From JBBSEZ01 sp038239195 (GTDB lineage: Bacteria; Planctomycetota; Planctomycetia; Gemmatales; Gemmataceae), in NCBI GenBank assembly GCA_038239195.1, contig JBBSEZ010000246.1, forward strand, positions 1 to 14,812: DNA of 14,812 nt. Reading direction: 5' to 3'. The translations under genes and the position numbers were made by a program. Position 1 is the stretch's first letter. Each line of letters starts with the position of its first letter. Positions 1-7,095 of the stretch are shown one piece after another. The notes under the pieces were generated by a model. It saw nothing but the letters and a program-made list of their open reading frames with translations, was not told the origin of the DNA and made no database searches.

Positions 1-143
1 AAGATGGCCCGACGGCGGTCGAGTACGCCGTCATGCTGGCCCTGATCATCGTCGTGTGCATCACCGCCATCACGGCGCTGGGCACCAACGCCAACAACAC
101 CTTCAGCTACGTCGGCACCCAGGTCGGCAAGACCGGCAGCTAA
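1..143 (+). CDS. flp: Flp/Fap-type pilin, C-terminal part (5' end outside the window)
   Basis: This is the last 46 codons of a small pilin subunit; codons begin at position 3 and the TAA stop is at 141-143. The visible sequence begins D-G-P-T-A-V-E-Y, which matches the G/xxxxEY processing site of Flp pilins, with cleavage expected after the Gly at 6-8. It is followed by a hydrophobic helix (AVMLALIIVVCITAITALG) and a short polar tail ending GKTGS. That gives a mature product of roughly 44 residues, within the usual Flp range. Flp is the major subunit of the Tad pilus and inserts in the inner membrane before maturation and assembly. The TadV-type peptidase that would cut it is encoded 123 bp downstream. 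The start codon, leader and promoter lie upstream of the window. Identification rests on the motif, the size and the Tad context. Confidence 0.9.
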   Translation, partial: DGPTAVEYAVMLALIIVVCITAITALGTNANNTFSYVGTQVGKTGS

Positions 144-162
144 TCGCTGCTTCGTCTGGGAC

Positions 163-185
163 GGCCGAACCGGGTCGGGTCGGCC
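163..185 (+). other. Stem-loop between pilin and prepilin peptidase genes
   Basis: GGCCGAACC (163-171) can pair with GGGTCGGCC (177-185) with one A-G mismatch and a 5-nt loop. No T-run follows, so it is not a classical intrinsic terminator. Just downstream of a pilin gene such a hairpin could protect the abundant pilin mRNA or partly terminate transcription; that role is an inference. Confidence 0.3.
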
Positions 186-266
186 CTCGACAAGCCGCCG
201 CGCCCGTGGGCGCTGCGGCGTGTCGCGGTCTCCCTCCACCTCCCCGTGTGAGAGGATGCGAAAGTC

Positions 267-878
267 ATGCACTTTATCCTGAACCATTGGCCCCTGTGGT
301 TCGTTTGCCTGGCGATGATCGTTGCGGCGATCATCGACGGCTGGAAGCTCAAGGTCCCCAACTGGCTCACCTTCCCGCTCGTCGTCAGCGGCTGGGGGCT
401 GGGCCTGCTCCACACCTTCGACCTGCTCGACGGCACCGGCGCCGGCGGCGTCGGCGCCAGCCTGGCCGGCACCGCGCTGGGCTTTGCCTTGCTCTTTCCC
501 ATCTACGCCATCGGCGGCATGGGCGCGGGCGACGTCAAGATGCAGATGGGCTTCGGGGCCTGGATCGGCGCCTTCTATGGCCTGCCGGCCCAGCCGAATC
601 ACCCCGGCGCCATGTGGATCATCTTCTCGGCGTTTCTCGTCGCCGCCATCCTCGGGGGAATCATCGGCCTGGCCATGATCCTCCTGCGCGGGCAACTCCG
701 CCGCAACCTCGACAACACCCGCGCCATCCTCGGCGACCTCGTCGGGTCATCGGGCCTCGGCGCCGTGGCCGACAAGGCAGCCGAGCGCAAGCCGCGCATG
801 CACCTGCTGCCCTATGGCATCCCTCTTTGCCTGGGCTTCATCAGCTACCTCATTTACCTGCACGGCGCCTGGGCCTGA
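267..878 (+). CDS. cpaA: Prepilin peptidase, TadV/CpaA type (A24 aspartic protease)
   Basis: This 203-residue integral membrane protein is predicted to cleave Flp and pseudopilin leaders at G/xxxxEY. The two family aspartates are visible: D24 in AAIIDGWKLKVPN and D89 in GGMGAGDVKM, which is the GxGD signature of type IV prepilin peptidases. Several hydrophobic segments surround them (about residues 9-23, 39-50, 68-88, 118-140 and 178-195). There is no Cys-rich N-methylase domain, as expected for the short Tad-type enzymes. ATG 267 follows a GAGAGGA-like Shine-Dalgarno at about 250-256. It lies between the Flp pilin gene and cpaB, a standard Tad arrangement. The C-terminal half carries a somewhat longer soluble loop (about residues 140-170, between hydrophobic segments) than the smallest CpaA proteins. 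Family assignment is firm. Confidence 0.93.
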   Translation: MHFILNHWPLWFVCLAMIVAAIIDGWKLKVPNWLTFPLVVSGWGLGLLHTFDLLDGTGAGGVGASLAGTALGFALLFPIYAIGGMGAGDVKMQMGFGAWIGAFYGLPAQPNHPGAMWIIFSAFLVAAILGGIIGLAMILLRGQLRRNLDNTRAILGDLVGSSGLGAVADKAAERKPRMHLLPYGIPLCLGFISYLIYLHGAWA

Positions 879-1153
879 GCCCACCCGGGGAACGGCTCGC
901 GCGACAACAGACGACAACAGGGGAAAGCCGGGCAAACCGCGCAAGTGCGCGGGCCCGCCCCCGGCACGGCTGGGAAACCCGGCACTCCCGTTATAGGCGA
1001 CAAAGTTGAAGTTGCCGCTCCCTCGCGGTCGAAACAAGCGGTGGCGAACGTTTGCTCGGCGCCATCATGCGAGACCAGGGGGACTGAACGGGGAGGGCCG
1101 GAGGCCTTTTGAAGAGACGAGCACGCTCAGACGCACCTCGAGGTATCCGGACC
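879..1153 (+). other. Intergenic gap with small hairpins, tadV/cpaA to cpaB
   Basis: No gene is supported in these 275 bp. There is a short direct repeat (CGACAACAG at 902-910 and 912-920). Two small GC hairpins are present: CCGCGC (937-942) with GCGCGG (947-952), and GCTGGG (969-974) with CCCGGC (978-983). It is the longest gap inside the first half of the Tad cluster, so an internal promoter is possible. I could not identify a convincing -35/-10 pair. Confidence 0.4.
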
Positions 1154-2251
1154 ATGAAACCCAAGACAATGATTCTGATGGTGGTGGCGGTCGCTTGCGG
1201 CCTGGGGGCCAGCTACATGACCAGCCGATTGCTCGCCGAGCGCGGCAAGCAGACGACCGAGGAAACGGTGATGATCCTGGTGGCCAAGCAGAAGGTCGGC
1301 GCGTGGGAGCCGATCAAGGACCCGGAAAAGCTCTTCGAGCACAAGCCATTCCTCGCCAACTCGGCCCCCAAGAAGGGGATCACGGACTTCGCCAAGCTCA
1401 AGGACCAGCGCCTCAACAAGGCGGTGATCGAGGGCGCGGCGGTCAGCGAAGAGGACCTGCTCAGCGGCGAAGAGCTTGGCCTGGTCGGCAAGCTCAAGCC
1501 CGGCCAGCGGGCCGTGTCGGTGAAGGTCAATGCCGAGTCGTCCACGGCGGGCTTCGTGGTGCCTGGCTACCGCGTGGACGTGATGTACACCACGCGCGGC
1601 AACGACCCGCACGCCAAGATCGTGTTGCAGAACATGCTGGTGCTGGCCGTCGATGCCCAGCTCCAGCGCAACCCCGACCAGCCGCACATCGTCGGCCAGA
1701 CGGTGACGCTGGCGGCCTCGGGGGAAGAAGCGCAAAGGCTGTCGCTGGCCGCGTCGCAGGGCGAGCTCCGCCTGCTGCCCAAGACCCCCGGCGACGACAC
1801 GCCGGTTCGCACCCGGAGGGTGAGCCTGAGCGACCTCGACAAGGACAGCACGCCGCGGGAGAAGGGCGATCGGTCCGAGGAGACGGGGGAGGGCCGTCGC
1901 CCCGGCGGGCTGAACGTGCCCAAGTTCGGGAGCTTGCCGCCGGTCGAGGAAGCCCCGAAGGTGGTCGAGGCGCCCAAGGCTGAGCCCAAGGTCGAGGCGC
2001 CCAGGCCGAGGCCCAAGCGCTTCGTCATGACGATCACGCAAGGCTCCAAGACCGAGAAGCACGTGTTCATCAAGGGCCTCGAAGACGACGACGACGAGCC
2101 GTCCTCGAGCGGGAACACGGAGACCACGACGCCCGCGCCGACCGCGCCCCCTGCCCCGACGCCGGCACCCAAGAAGGCCGAGACGCCCGCGCCCAAACTG
2201 CCGCCCTCGCCGTTCGGCGGGCGCCGCGTGCCCAGCCGGGGCGGTAACTGA
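1154..2251 (+). CDS. cpaB: Flp pilus assembly protein CpaB/RcpC
   Basis: This 365-residue protein has an N-terminal membrane anchor (residues 5-24, TMILMVVAVACGLGAS). A SAF-like beta-clip region follows (about 39-110, starting VMILVAKQKVGAWEPI), then the RcpC core (about 118-215) with AVSVKVNAES, GYRVDVMYTTRG and AKIVLQNMLVLAVD. CpaB/RcpC is known as a periplasmic partner of the Tad secretin. The last 150 residues are not typical core: they are rich in Pro, Lys, Glu and Ala, with an acidic DDDDE stretch and a Thr/Pro tract, suggesting a flexible periplasmic linker. ATG 1154 is preferred over an upstream in-frame TTG at 1109 because it places the membrane helix at the N-terminus and has GAGGT at about 1140-1144. 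It lies between cpaA and cpaC, as expected for a Tad operon. Confidence 0.9.
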   Translation: MKPKTMILMVVAVACGLGASYMTSRLLAERGKQTTEETVMILVAKQKVGAWEPIKDPEKLFEHKPFLANSAPKKGITDFAKLKDQRLNKAVIEGAAVSEEDLLSGEELGLVGKLKPGQRAVSVKVNAESSTAGFVVPGYRVDVMYTTRGNDPHAKIVLQNMLVLAVDAQLQRNPDQPHIVGQTVTLAASGEEAQRLSLAASQGELRLLPKTPGDDTPVRTRRVSLSDLDKDSTPREKGDRSEETGEGRRPGGLNVPKFGSLPPVEEAPKVVEAPKAEPKVEAPRPRPKRFVMTITQGSKTEKHVFIKGLEDDDDEPSSSGNTETTTPAPTAPPAPTPAPKKAETPAPKLPPSPFGGRRVPSRGGN

Positions 2252-2263
2252 AACCATCGGGAA

Positions 2264-2293
2264 GGCCCCGGAGGAGCTTCCTCCTCCGGGGCC
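2264..2293 (+). other. 13-bp perfect hairpin after cpaB
   Basis: GGCCCCGGAGGAG (2264-2276) pairs perfectly with CTCCTCCGGGGCC (2281-2293) around a CTTC loop, 12 bp after the cpaB stop. No T-tract follows, so it looks more like an mRNA-stabilising or processing hairpin than a full terminator. Confidence 0.55.
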
Positions 2294-2310
2294 ACGTTGA
2301 TGAGTTCCGC

Positions 2311-2340
2311 GGCGGGCGGAGGAACGCCCGCCCGCCTTTT
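2311..2340 (+). terminator. Terminator-like hairpin immediately upstream of cpaC
   Basis: GGCGGGCGG (2311-2319) pairs with CCGCCCGCC (2328-2336), and TTTT follows directly (2337-2340). An alternative register, 2311-2318 with 2325-2332, is also possible. It sits only 7-17 bp before the cpaC ribosome binding site, so if active it would attenuate rather than separate transcription. The T-run is short, so function is uncertain. Confidence 0.4.
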
Positions 2341-2357
2341 CTGAATGAGGTGAAAGG

Positions 2358-4187
2358 ATGCACCGCACGCTGCGAAGGCCCTGGTTTGTACTGGGCGGAA
2401 TGCTGCTCGCCCTGCTCCAGGTCGGGCTGACGCCCGGCGTAGGCTGGGCACAGGTCTGCACGCCGCAGACCAAGCCGCTCGTCGTCACGCTCAACGGCAC
2501 GGTCCGCTTGCGCATGGCAAGCAAAAAGGCCATCCGAACCGTTCTCAACCCCAAAGAGGGGGTCGTGACGATCCGCACGATCGACCGCGACCCGACGATG
2601 ATCGTGCTGGCCGGCACCGCGCCGGGCATCACCCGCCTCGAGCTGGAGGACAGCGACGGCGCTCGGGAGACCTACGAGGTCCACGTCCAGGCGGACGTCG
2701 AGTACCTCCGCTCGCAACTGCGGCTCACGTTGCCGCTCAACAACATCCAGATCATCCCCAACGGGACCAACTCGGTGGTCCTGCTGGGCTACGTGAGTCG
2801 GGTGGAGGAGATCCAGATGGCCACGGCCATCGCCCGGGGCATCGGCTTCGAGGTCATCGCGGGCGGGCTGCGCACCAGTGGGGTGCAGCAGGTGCAGCTC
2901 GACGTCGTCGTCGCCCGCGTGGCCCGCGGCAAGACGCGCGACTTCGGCTTCAACTTCTTGCAGAACTCGCGCAACCAGCTCTTCGGGAGCACCATCGGCG
3001 GGATCATTCCCCAGCCCGCCACCATCGGGGCGACCGGGATCACGCCGACGCGCTTCGGCCAGACGCTGGCCTCCAGCCCCGGGGCCGCCAACCTCTTCGG
3101 CGGGATCCTCGGGCCGAACTCCGGCTTCCTGGGCTTCTTGCAGGCCCTCGAGCAGGAGAACCTGGCCAAGCTGCTGGCCCAGCCGCGGTTGACCACGCTC
3201 AGCGGCAACCCGGCGAGCTTCCTCGACGGCGGCGAGCAGGCCGTCCCGATCCCGGCCGGCCTCGGTCAGGTGGGCGTGCAGTTCGAGGAGTTCGGCACGC
3301 GGCTGAATTTCCTGCCCATCGTCCTGGGCGGCGGCAAGATCCACCTCGAGGTCGAGCCCGAGGTCAGCATCCTCAGCAACGCCGGCTCCGTCACCCTGGT
3401 CGCCGGCGGGCAGCCCGTCCAGGGCCGGCAGACGCAGCGCGTCCACACGACCGTCGAGATGGAGAGCGGCCAGACGTTCGTCATCGGCGGGCTGATCCAG
3501 CACCAGGTCGATGCCTCGACCACCAAGGTGCCGGTGCTCGGCCAGTTGCCCTTCATCGGGGCGGCGTTCAGCACCAAGCAGTTCGTCGAGAGCGAGACGG
3601 AGCTGGTCATCATGGTGACCCCGTATCTCGTCGATCCTCAATCGTGCGATCAGGTGGCCAAAGTTCTTCCTGGCCAGGAATCGCGCAGCCCCGACGATTT
3701 TGAGCTATTCTTGGAAGGACTGATCGAGTCCCCCCGCGGCAAGCGCGAAGTTTTCGTCGGGCATCGCTACGTCCCGGCCCACAAGTACGGGCCGACGGCC
3801 AACCTGTTCCCGTGCTACCTGGATGGTGGTTGCAACGGGGCCGAGGGCGGCTGTGCAAGCGGCGCCTGTGCCGCCTCGACGAAGCTGACGCCCCCCGCGC
3901 CGATCGCGACGTCCGGGACACCTGCCCCGACGCCGGTGCCGGCTGGGACGGCGAGCATTCCGGACGCGAGCGCTGCCCCAACGGCGCTGGCCCCGGTGCC
4001 CTCGGCGCCGATGCCGGTGACAACGATGAAGCCCTTGGAAGTCCGGCCGGTGGCCCCGCTGGCCCCGCTGCCTCCTCCGCCGGCCTCGCGGAGCGCTCAG
4101 CCGCTCGGCGGGGACCTGTCGGCCGAGACGCCGACTCGCGAGGAATCGCGTCCGGTGACCTTGCCCCGCTTCGGGGGCGAGCGCTGA
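2358..4187 (+). CDS. cpaC: Tad secretin CpaC/RcpA with Cys- and Pro-rich C-terminal tail
   Basis: This 609-residue outer-membrane channel protein starts with a signal peptide of about 31 residues (ending GVGWAQ). Residues about 37-115 form the pilus-secretin N-terminal domain, followed by a BON-like segment (about 116-180, NIQIIPNGTNSVVLLGYV). The secretin domain (about 180-430) shows ALEQENLAKLLAQPRLTTLSG, the family motif VPVLGQLPFIG at residues 391-401, and an end at ELVIMVTPYLVDP. The roughly 175-residue tail after the secretin domain is unusual: it has four closely spaced cysteines (C486, C492, C499, C504) in a Gly/Ser/Ala context, then a Pro/Ala/Thr-rich stretch to the end. ATG 2358 has a strong AGGTGAAAGG ribosome site just upstream. 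In the Tad machine this forms the outer-membrane pore for the pilus, with CpaB as neighbour and partner. Confidence 0.93.
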   Translation: MHRTLRRPWFVLGGMLLALLQVGLTPGVGWAQVCTPQTKPLVVTLNGTVRLRMASKKAIRTVLNPKEGVVTIRTIDRDPTMIVLAGTAPGITRLELEDSDGARETYEVHVQADVEYLRSQLRLTLPLNNIQIIPNGTNSVVLLGYVSRVEEIQMATAIARGIGFEVIAGGLRTSGVQQVQLDVVVARVARGKTRDFGFNFLQNSRNQLFGSTIGGIIPQPATIGATGITPTRFGQTLASSPGAANLFGGILGPNSGFLGFLQALEQENLAKLLAQPRLTTLSGNPASFLDGGEQAVPIPAGLGQVGVQFEEFGTRLNFLPIVLGGGKIHLEVEPEVSILSNAGSVTLVAGGQPVQGRQTQRVHTTVEMESGQTFVIGGLIQHQVDASTTKVPVLGQLPFIGAAFSTKQFVESETELVIMVTPYLVDPQSCDQVAKVLPGQESRSPDDFELFLEGLIESPRGKREVFVGHRYVPAHKYGPTANLFPCYLDGGCNGAEGGCASGACAASTKLTPPAPIATSGTPAPTPVPAGTASIPDASAAPTALAPVPSAPMPVTTMKPLEVRPVAPLAPLPPPPASRSAQPLGGDLSAETPTREESRPVTLPRFGGER

Positions 4188-4200
4188 GTGCGAGGACACC

Positions 4201-4228
4201 CGGAAGGGCGGGACGGCCCGCCCTTCCG
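4201..4228 (+). other. 12-bp perfect hairpin after cpaC
   Basis: CGGAAGGGCGGG (4201-4212) pairs with CCCGCCCTTCCG (4217-4228) around an ACGG loop, 13 bp after the cpaC stop. No T-tract follows. It is likely a transcript-stabilising hairpin or a partial terminator. Confidence 0.5.
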
Positions 4229-4257
4229 CTGGTGGGGGAGAGAGAAGCAACCAAACT

Positions 4258-4275
4258 GGGCGGGTGGGCCCGCCT
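4258..4275 (+). other. Second short GC hairpin in the cpaC-cpaE gap
   Basis: GGCGGG (4259-4264) pairs with CCCGCC (4269-4274) around TGGG, extendable by one G-T wobble (4258/4275). The following bases TTACCTTTACG are only weakly T-rich. It lies about 45 bp before the cpaE start. Confidence 0.35.
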
Positions 4276-4317
4276 TACCTTTACGACCTCTGTGCGGAAT
4301 CGGTGGTGGTATTCATC

Positions 4318-5511
4318 ATGCGGGACGTGCAACGAATCGCGATCGTGGACCCGTCCGACGTCACCCGCGAGGAGCTCCGCAACGTGCTCCTCGGGATGGA
4401 GTCGATCTGGTTGGAAGCGGAGTGCTCGCGCTACGAGTTCTTCTGCGACGTCATCGGCCAGTCGAAGCCGGACGTGGTCGTCATCTCGCTCGATTCCGAC
4501 CAGGCCAAGGCCCTGCAACTGATCGTCGCGCTCACCGCCGAGGTGCCCGACCTGCCGATCCTCGCCATCAGTGCGCGGGGCGACGGCCAGGCCATCTTGC
4601 AGGCGCTGCGCTCGGGCGCCCGCGAGTTCCTCACGGCGCCGGTCGTCCTCGAAGAACTCATGACGGCGCTCCACCGTCTGCAGCGCTCCGGCGGTGCCAA
4701 CGCTCGGCCGGGCATGGACATGAGCTCGAAGCAGGACTCGATGGTGATCGCGGTGCTCGGCTCGCGCGGCGGGGTCGGCTGCACGAGCGTGGCGGTGAAC
4801 CTCGGCGCGACGCTGGCCCAGGAGCGGGGGTCCGAGGTGGCCCTGATCGACCTCGACCTGGCCCTGGGCGACGCCGACGTCGCGCTGGACCTCACGGCCG
4901 ACTACACCATGGCCGACGTGGCCCTGAACGTCGATCGGCTCGACATGCAGTTCCTGAAGCGGTCGCTGAGCAAACACTCGTCGGGCCTGTCGCTGCTGCC
5001 CCACCCCGTGCAGATCGAGGACGCCAGCCTGATTCGCGAGGACCATTTGCAGCGCGTGATCGGGCTGTTGCGGGCCAGCTACTCGCACCTGGTGCTCGAC
5101 CTGAGCAAGGGCTTCACGCCCAACGACTTTACCGCGTTGAAGATGGCGGACGTGATCTTGCTGGTGGCCCAGCTCGACCTGAGCAGCCTGCGCAACGTGG
5201 TCCGCAGCCTGTTGACGCTGGGCAACGACGAGGCGATGGGCGGCAAGGTGCGGATCGTCCTCAACCGGGTCGGCGGCGACAGCGACATCACCCTGGAGAA
5301 GGCCGAAGAGACGATCGGCAAGCGGATCTTCTGGCAGGTCCCCACCGACGAGCGGGCCATGCACGACTCGCGCAACCGGGGCGTTCCGCTGCTGCAGTAT
5401 GCCCCCAAGAGCAAGATCCAGCAGAGCTTCGCCGGCCTGGCCGCCGCCGTCAACGGGAAAGAGGCGCCTCGCCCCCTGGCGAAGAGCCGCGGGTGGTTCT
5501 CCCGGCGCTGA
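4318..5511 (+). CDS. cpaE: CpaE/TadZ-type pilus localisation protein (pseudo-receiver plus MinD/ParA-like ATPase)
   Basis: This 397-residue two-domain protein has a receiver-like fold at about residues 4-120. An aspartate sits at the phospho-acceptor position (D59 in VVVISLDSD), but TAPV replaces the usual receiver Lys-Pro, so it is probably a pseudo-receiver. Residues about 140-385 are a MinD/ParA-like domain with the degenerate P-loop GSRGGVGCTS (148-157), followed by EVALIDLDLALGDADVALDL and VILLVAQLDLSSLRN. Both lysines of the deviant Walker A consensus KGGxGKT are absent (R150, C155). Atypical P-loops are known in CpaE/TadZ, which direct Tad machinery to its cellular site. ATG 4318 is chosen because the receiver strand begins right after it; a GTG at 4264 is in frame but lies in a hairpin. 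It sits upstream of cpaF, as in other Tad clusters. Confidence 0.9.
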   Translation: MRDVQRIAIVDPSDVTREELRNVLLGMESIWLEAECSRYEFFCDVIGQSKPDVVVISLDSDQAKALQLIVALTAEVPDLPILAISARGDGQAILQALRSGAREFLTAPVVLEELMTALHRLQRSGGANARPGMDMSSKQDSMVIAVLGSRGGVGCTSVAVNLGATLAQERGSEVALIDLDLALGDADVALDLTADYTMADVALNVDRLDMQFLKRSLSKHSSGLSLLPHPVQIEDASLIREDHLQRVIGLLRASYSHLVLDLSKGFTPNDFTALKMADVILLVAQLDLSSLRNVVRSLLTLGNDEAMGGKVRIVLNRVGGDSDITLEKAEETIGKRIFWQVPTDERAMHDSRNRGVPLLQYAPKSKIQQSFAGLAAAVNGKEAPRPLAKSRGWFSRR

Positions 5512-5519
5512 GGCTTCGA

Positions 5520-5577
5520 TTTAGCCGGCGAGCTCGGCTCGTCGGGGTGGCCACGAGAGCCGAGCTCGTCGGCTAAA
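5520..5577. repeat. Long intergenic palindrome between cpaE and cpaF
   Basis: Arms at 5520-5540 and 5557-5577 are inverted copies of 21 bp with a single difference that would be a G-U wobble in RNA. The loop is 16 nt. The arms contain AGCTCGGCTC and begin TTTAGCCGGCG. It fills almost the whole gap and ends 18 bp before the cpaF ribosome site. It looks like a dispersed REP-type palindrome rather than a terminator, since no T-tract follows. Confidence 0.65.
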
Positions 5578-5608
5578 CGTCCTGGATGGCTGCGAAAAGG
5601 GAAACATC

Positions 5609-6979
5609 ATGTCACGCTTGCAACGAGGCCTGACCGGACTGAACGGCGCCACCGGCGGGAGCCGGCTGGGCGGTTCGCTGGCCGGCGGAGACCGGCAAGG
5701 CACGAAGAGCTTCGAGGACTTGAAGCGCCTGATTCACGGGAAGCTGGTCGATAAGCTCGACCTGTCGCGCGTCAGCGACCTGGACGCCGAGACGCTCCGC
5801 CGCGAGATCCGCCTGGTGGTGGAGCGGCTGTGCGACACCGAAAACCCGCTGCTCAACCGCATGGAGCGCGAGCGGCTCATCGACGAGGTGCTGGACGAGA
5901 CGTTCGGCTTCGGGCCGCTGGAAGTGTTGCTGAAGGACCCGACGATCAGCGACATCCTCATCAACGGGCCACAGAAGATCTACGTCGAGCGTCGCGGCAA
6001 GATGGAGAAGAGCGACGTCAAGTTCCGCGACAACGAACACCTGATGCAGATCATCGATCGCATCGTGTCGAAGGTCGGTCGGCGCGTCGATGAGACCAGC
6101 CCGATGGTCGATGCGCGTTTGCCGGACGGGTCGCGCGTCAACGCGATCATTCCGCCGCTGGCGCTGGACGGGCCGTCGGTGTCGATCCGGCGCTTCGGGG
6201 CCAACCCGCTGAAGCTGGAAGACCTGCTGAACTACAAGGCGTTCACGCCGGAGATGGCGATGTTGATGGAGGCGTGCATCAAGGCGCGGCTCAACATCCT
6301 CATCAGCGGCGGCACCGGCTCGGGCAAGACGACGCTGCTCAACACGCTGTCGAGCTTCATCCCGCAGGAGGAACGGGTGGTGACCATCGAGGACGCCGCC
6401 GAGCTCCAACTACAGCAGGAGCACGTGGTGCGGCTCGAGACGCGCCCGGCGAACATCGAGGGCAAGGGCGCGATCCTGACGCGCGACCTGGTCCGCAACG
6501 CGCTGCGCATGCGGCCGGAGCGGATCATCATCGGCGAGTGCCGCGGGGCCGAATCGCTGGACATGCTCCAGGCGATGAACACGGGCCACGCCGGCTCGAT
6601 GACGACCCTGCACGCCAACACGCCGCGCGATGCGCAGGCCCGGTTGGAAACGATGATCATGATGGCCGGCATGGAACTGCCGATCAAGGCGATGCGGCAA
6701 CAGATCGCGTCGGCCGTGGACCTCATCCTTCAGGTGAACCGCCTGCAAGGAGGCCCGCGCAAGGTGACGACGATCACCGAGGTGATGGGGATGGAGCAGG
6801 ACATGATCATCATGCAGGACATCTTCCGCTACAAGCAGATCGGCATCGATCAGAACGGCCGGTGTTATGGCCAGTTCGAGGCGACGGGCGTGCGTCCGTC
6901 CTTCGTCAACCGCGTGGAATCGGCCGGCATCAAATTGCCGTCGAACCTCTTCCAGGAGAGGGTGTTGTTGCGAGATTAG
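5609..6979 (+). CDS. cpaF: Tad pilus assembly/secretion ATPase CpaF/TadA
   Basis: This 456-residue cytoplasmic hexameric ATPase (GspE/VirB11 superfamily) powers Flp pilus assembly. After a Gly-rich start (residues 1-30), the N-terminal domain (about 35-200) contains FGFGPLEVLLKDPTISDILI and the core block VSIRRFGANPLKLEDLL. The ATPase domain shows Walker A SGGTGSGKTT (K240), the TIEDAAELQL Asp-box region, Walker B RIIIGECRG (E310), and the His-box region GHAGSMTTLHANTPRDAQARLE. Length and motifs are typical of CpaF/TadA. ATG 5609 follows an AAAAGGGA ribosome site. It would act with TadB/TadC, encoded next. The TAG stop is also the first three bases of the heptad repeat array that follows. Confidence 0.97.
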   Translation: MSRLQRGLTGLNGATGGSRLGGSLAGGDRQGTKSFEDLKRLIHGKLVDKLDLSRVSDLDAETLRREIRLVVERLCDTENPLLNRMERERLIDEVLDETFGFGPLEVLLKDPTISDILINGPQKIYVERRGKMEKSDVKFRDNEHLMQIIDRIVSKVGRRVDETSPMVDARLPDGSRVNAIIPPLALDGPSVSIRRFGANPLKLEDLLNYKAFTPEMAMLMEACIKARLNILISGGTGSGKTTLLNTLSSFIPQEERVVTIEDAAELQLQQEHVVRLETRPANIEGKGAILTRDLVRNALRMRPERIIIGECRGAESLDMLQAMNTGHAGSMTTLHANTPRDAQARLETMIMMAGMELPIKAMRQQIASAVDLILQVNRLQGGPRKVTTITEVMGMEQDMIIMQDIFRYKQIGIDQNGRCYGQFEATGVRPSFVNRVESAGIKLPSNLFQERVLLRD

Positions 6980-7077
6980 TCAGTAGCCAGTAGCAAAGAA
7001 GGCCCCCCCTTCGGCTACCGAACTCACTACCGACCACGACTTCTGGCTTTTTGCTACGGACTACGGACTACTGACTA
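6977..7077. repeat. Heptad-bounded inverted repeat element, cpaF-tadB gap
   Basis: The left array has units TAGTCAG (6977-6983), TAGCCAG (6984-6990) and then TAGCAAAG. The right array is inverted: GCTA (7053-7056), CGGACTA (7057-7063), CGGACTA (7064-7070), CTGACTA (7071-7077). The whole element is about 100 bp, begins on the cpaF stop codon and ends 8 bp before the tadB GAGG site. The same heptad family recurs at 9122-9240 and 11836-11961. No reading frame of interest lies inside. Confidence 0.75.
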
Positions 7078-7095
7078 CATCTGTGAGGCTCCCCA

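Noticed and set aside
1127..2632. 501-codon open frame on the - strand across cpaB and the start of cpaC
   Set aside because: It is antisense to well-supported genes, rich in Arg/His/Leu/Gly as expected of G+C-rich shadow frames, and has no recognisable domain.
3610..5364. 584-codon open frame on the - strand across cpaC and cpaE
   Set aside because: It is a shadow of two clear Tad genes, with low-complexity composition and no motif.
6977..7077. Heptad arrays considered as a CRISPR or an integrase attachment site
   Set aside because: The units are 7 bp with no spacers, and no integrase or cas gene is nearby; the paired inverted layout fits an intergenic repeat element better.
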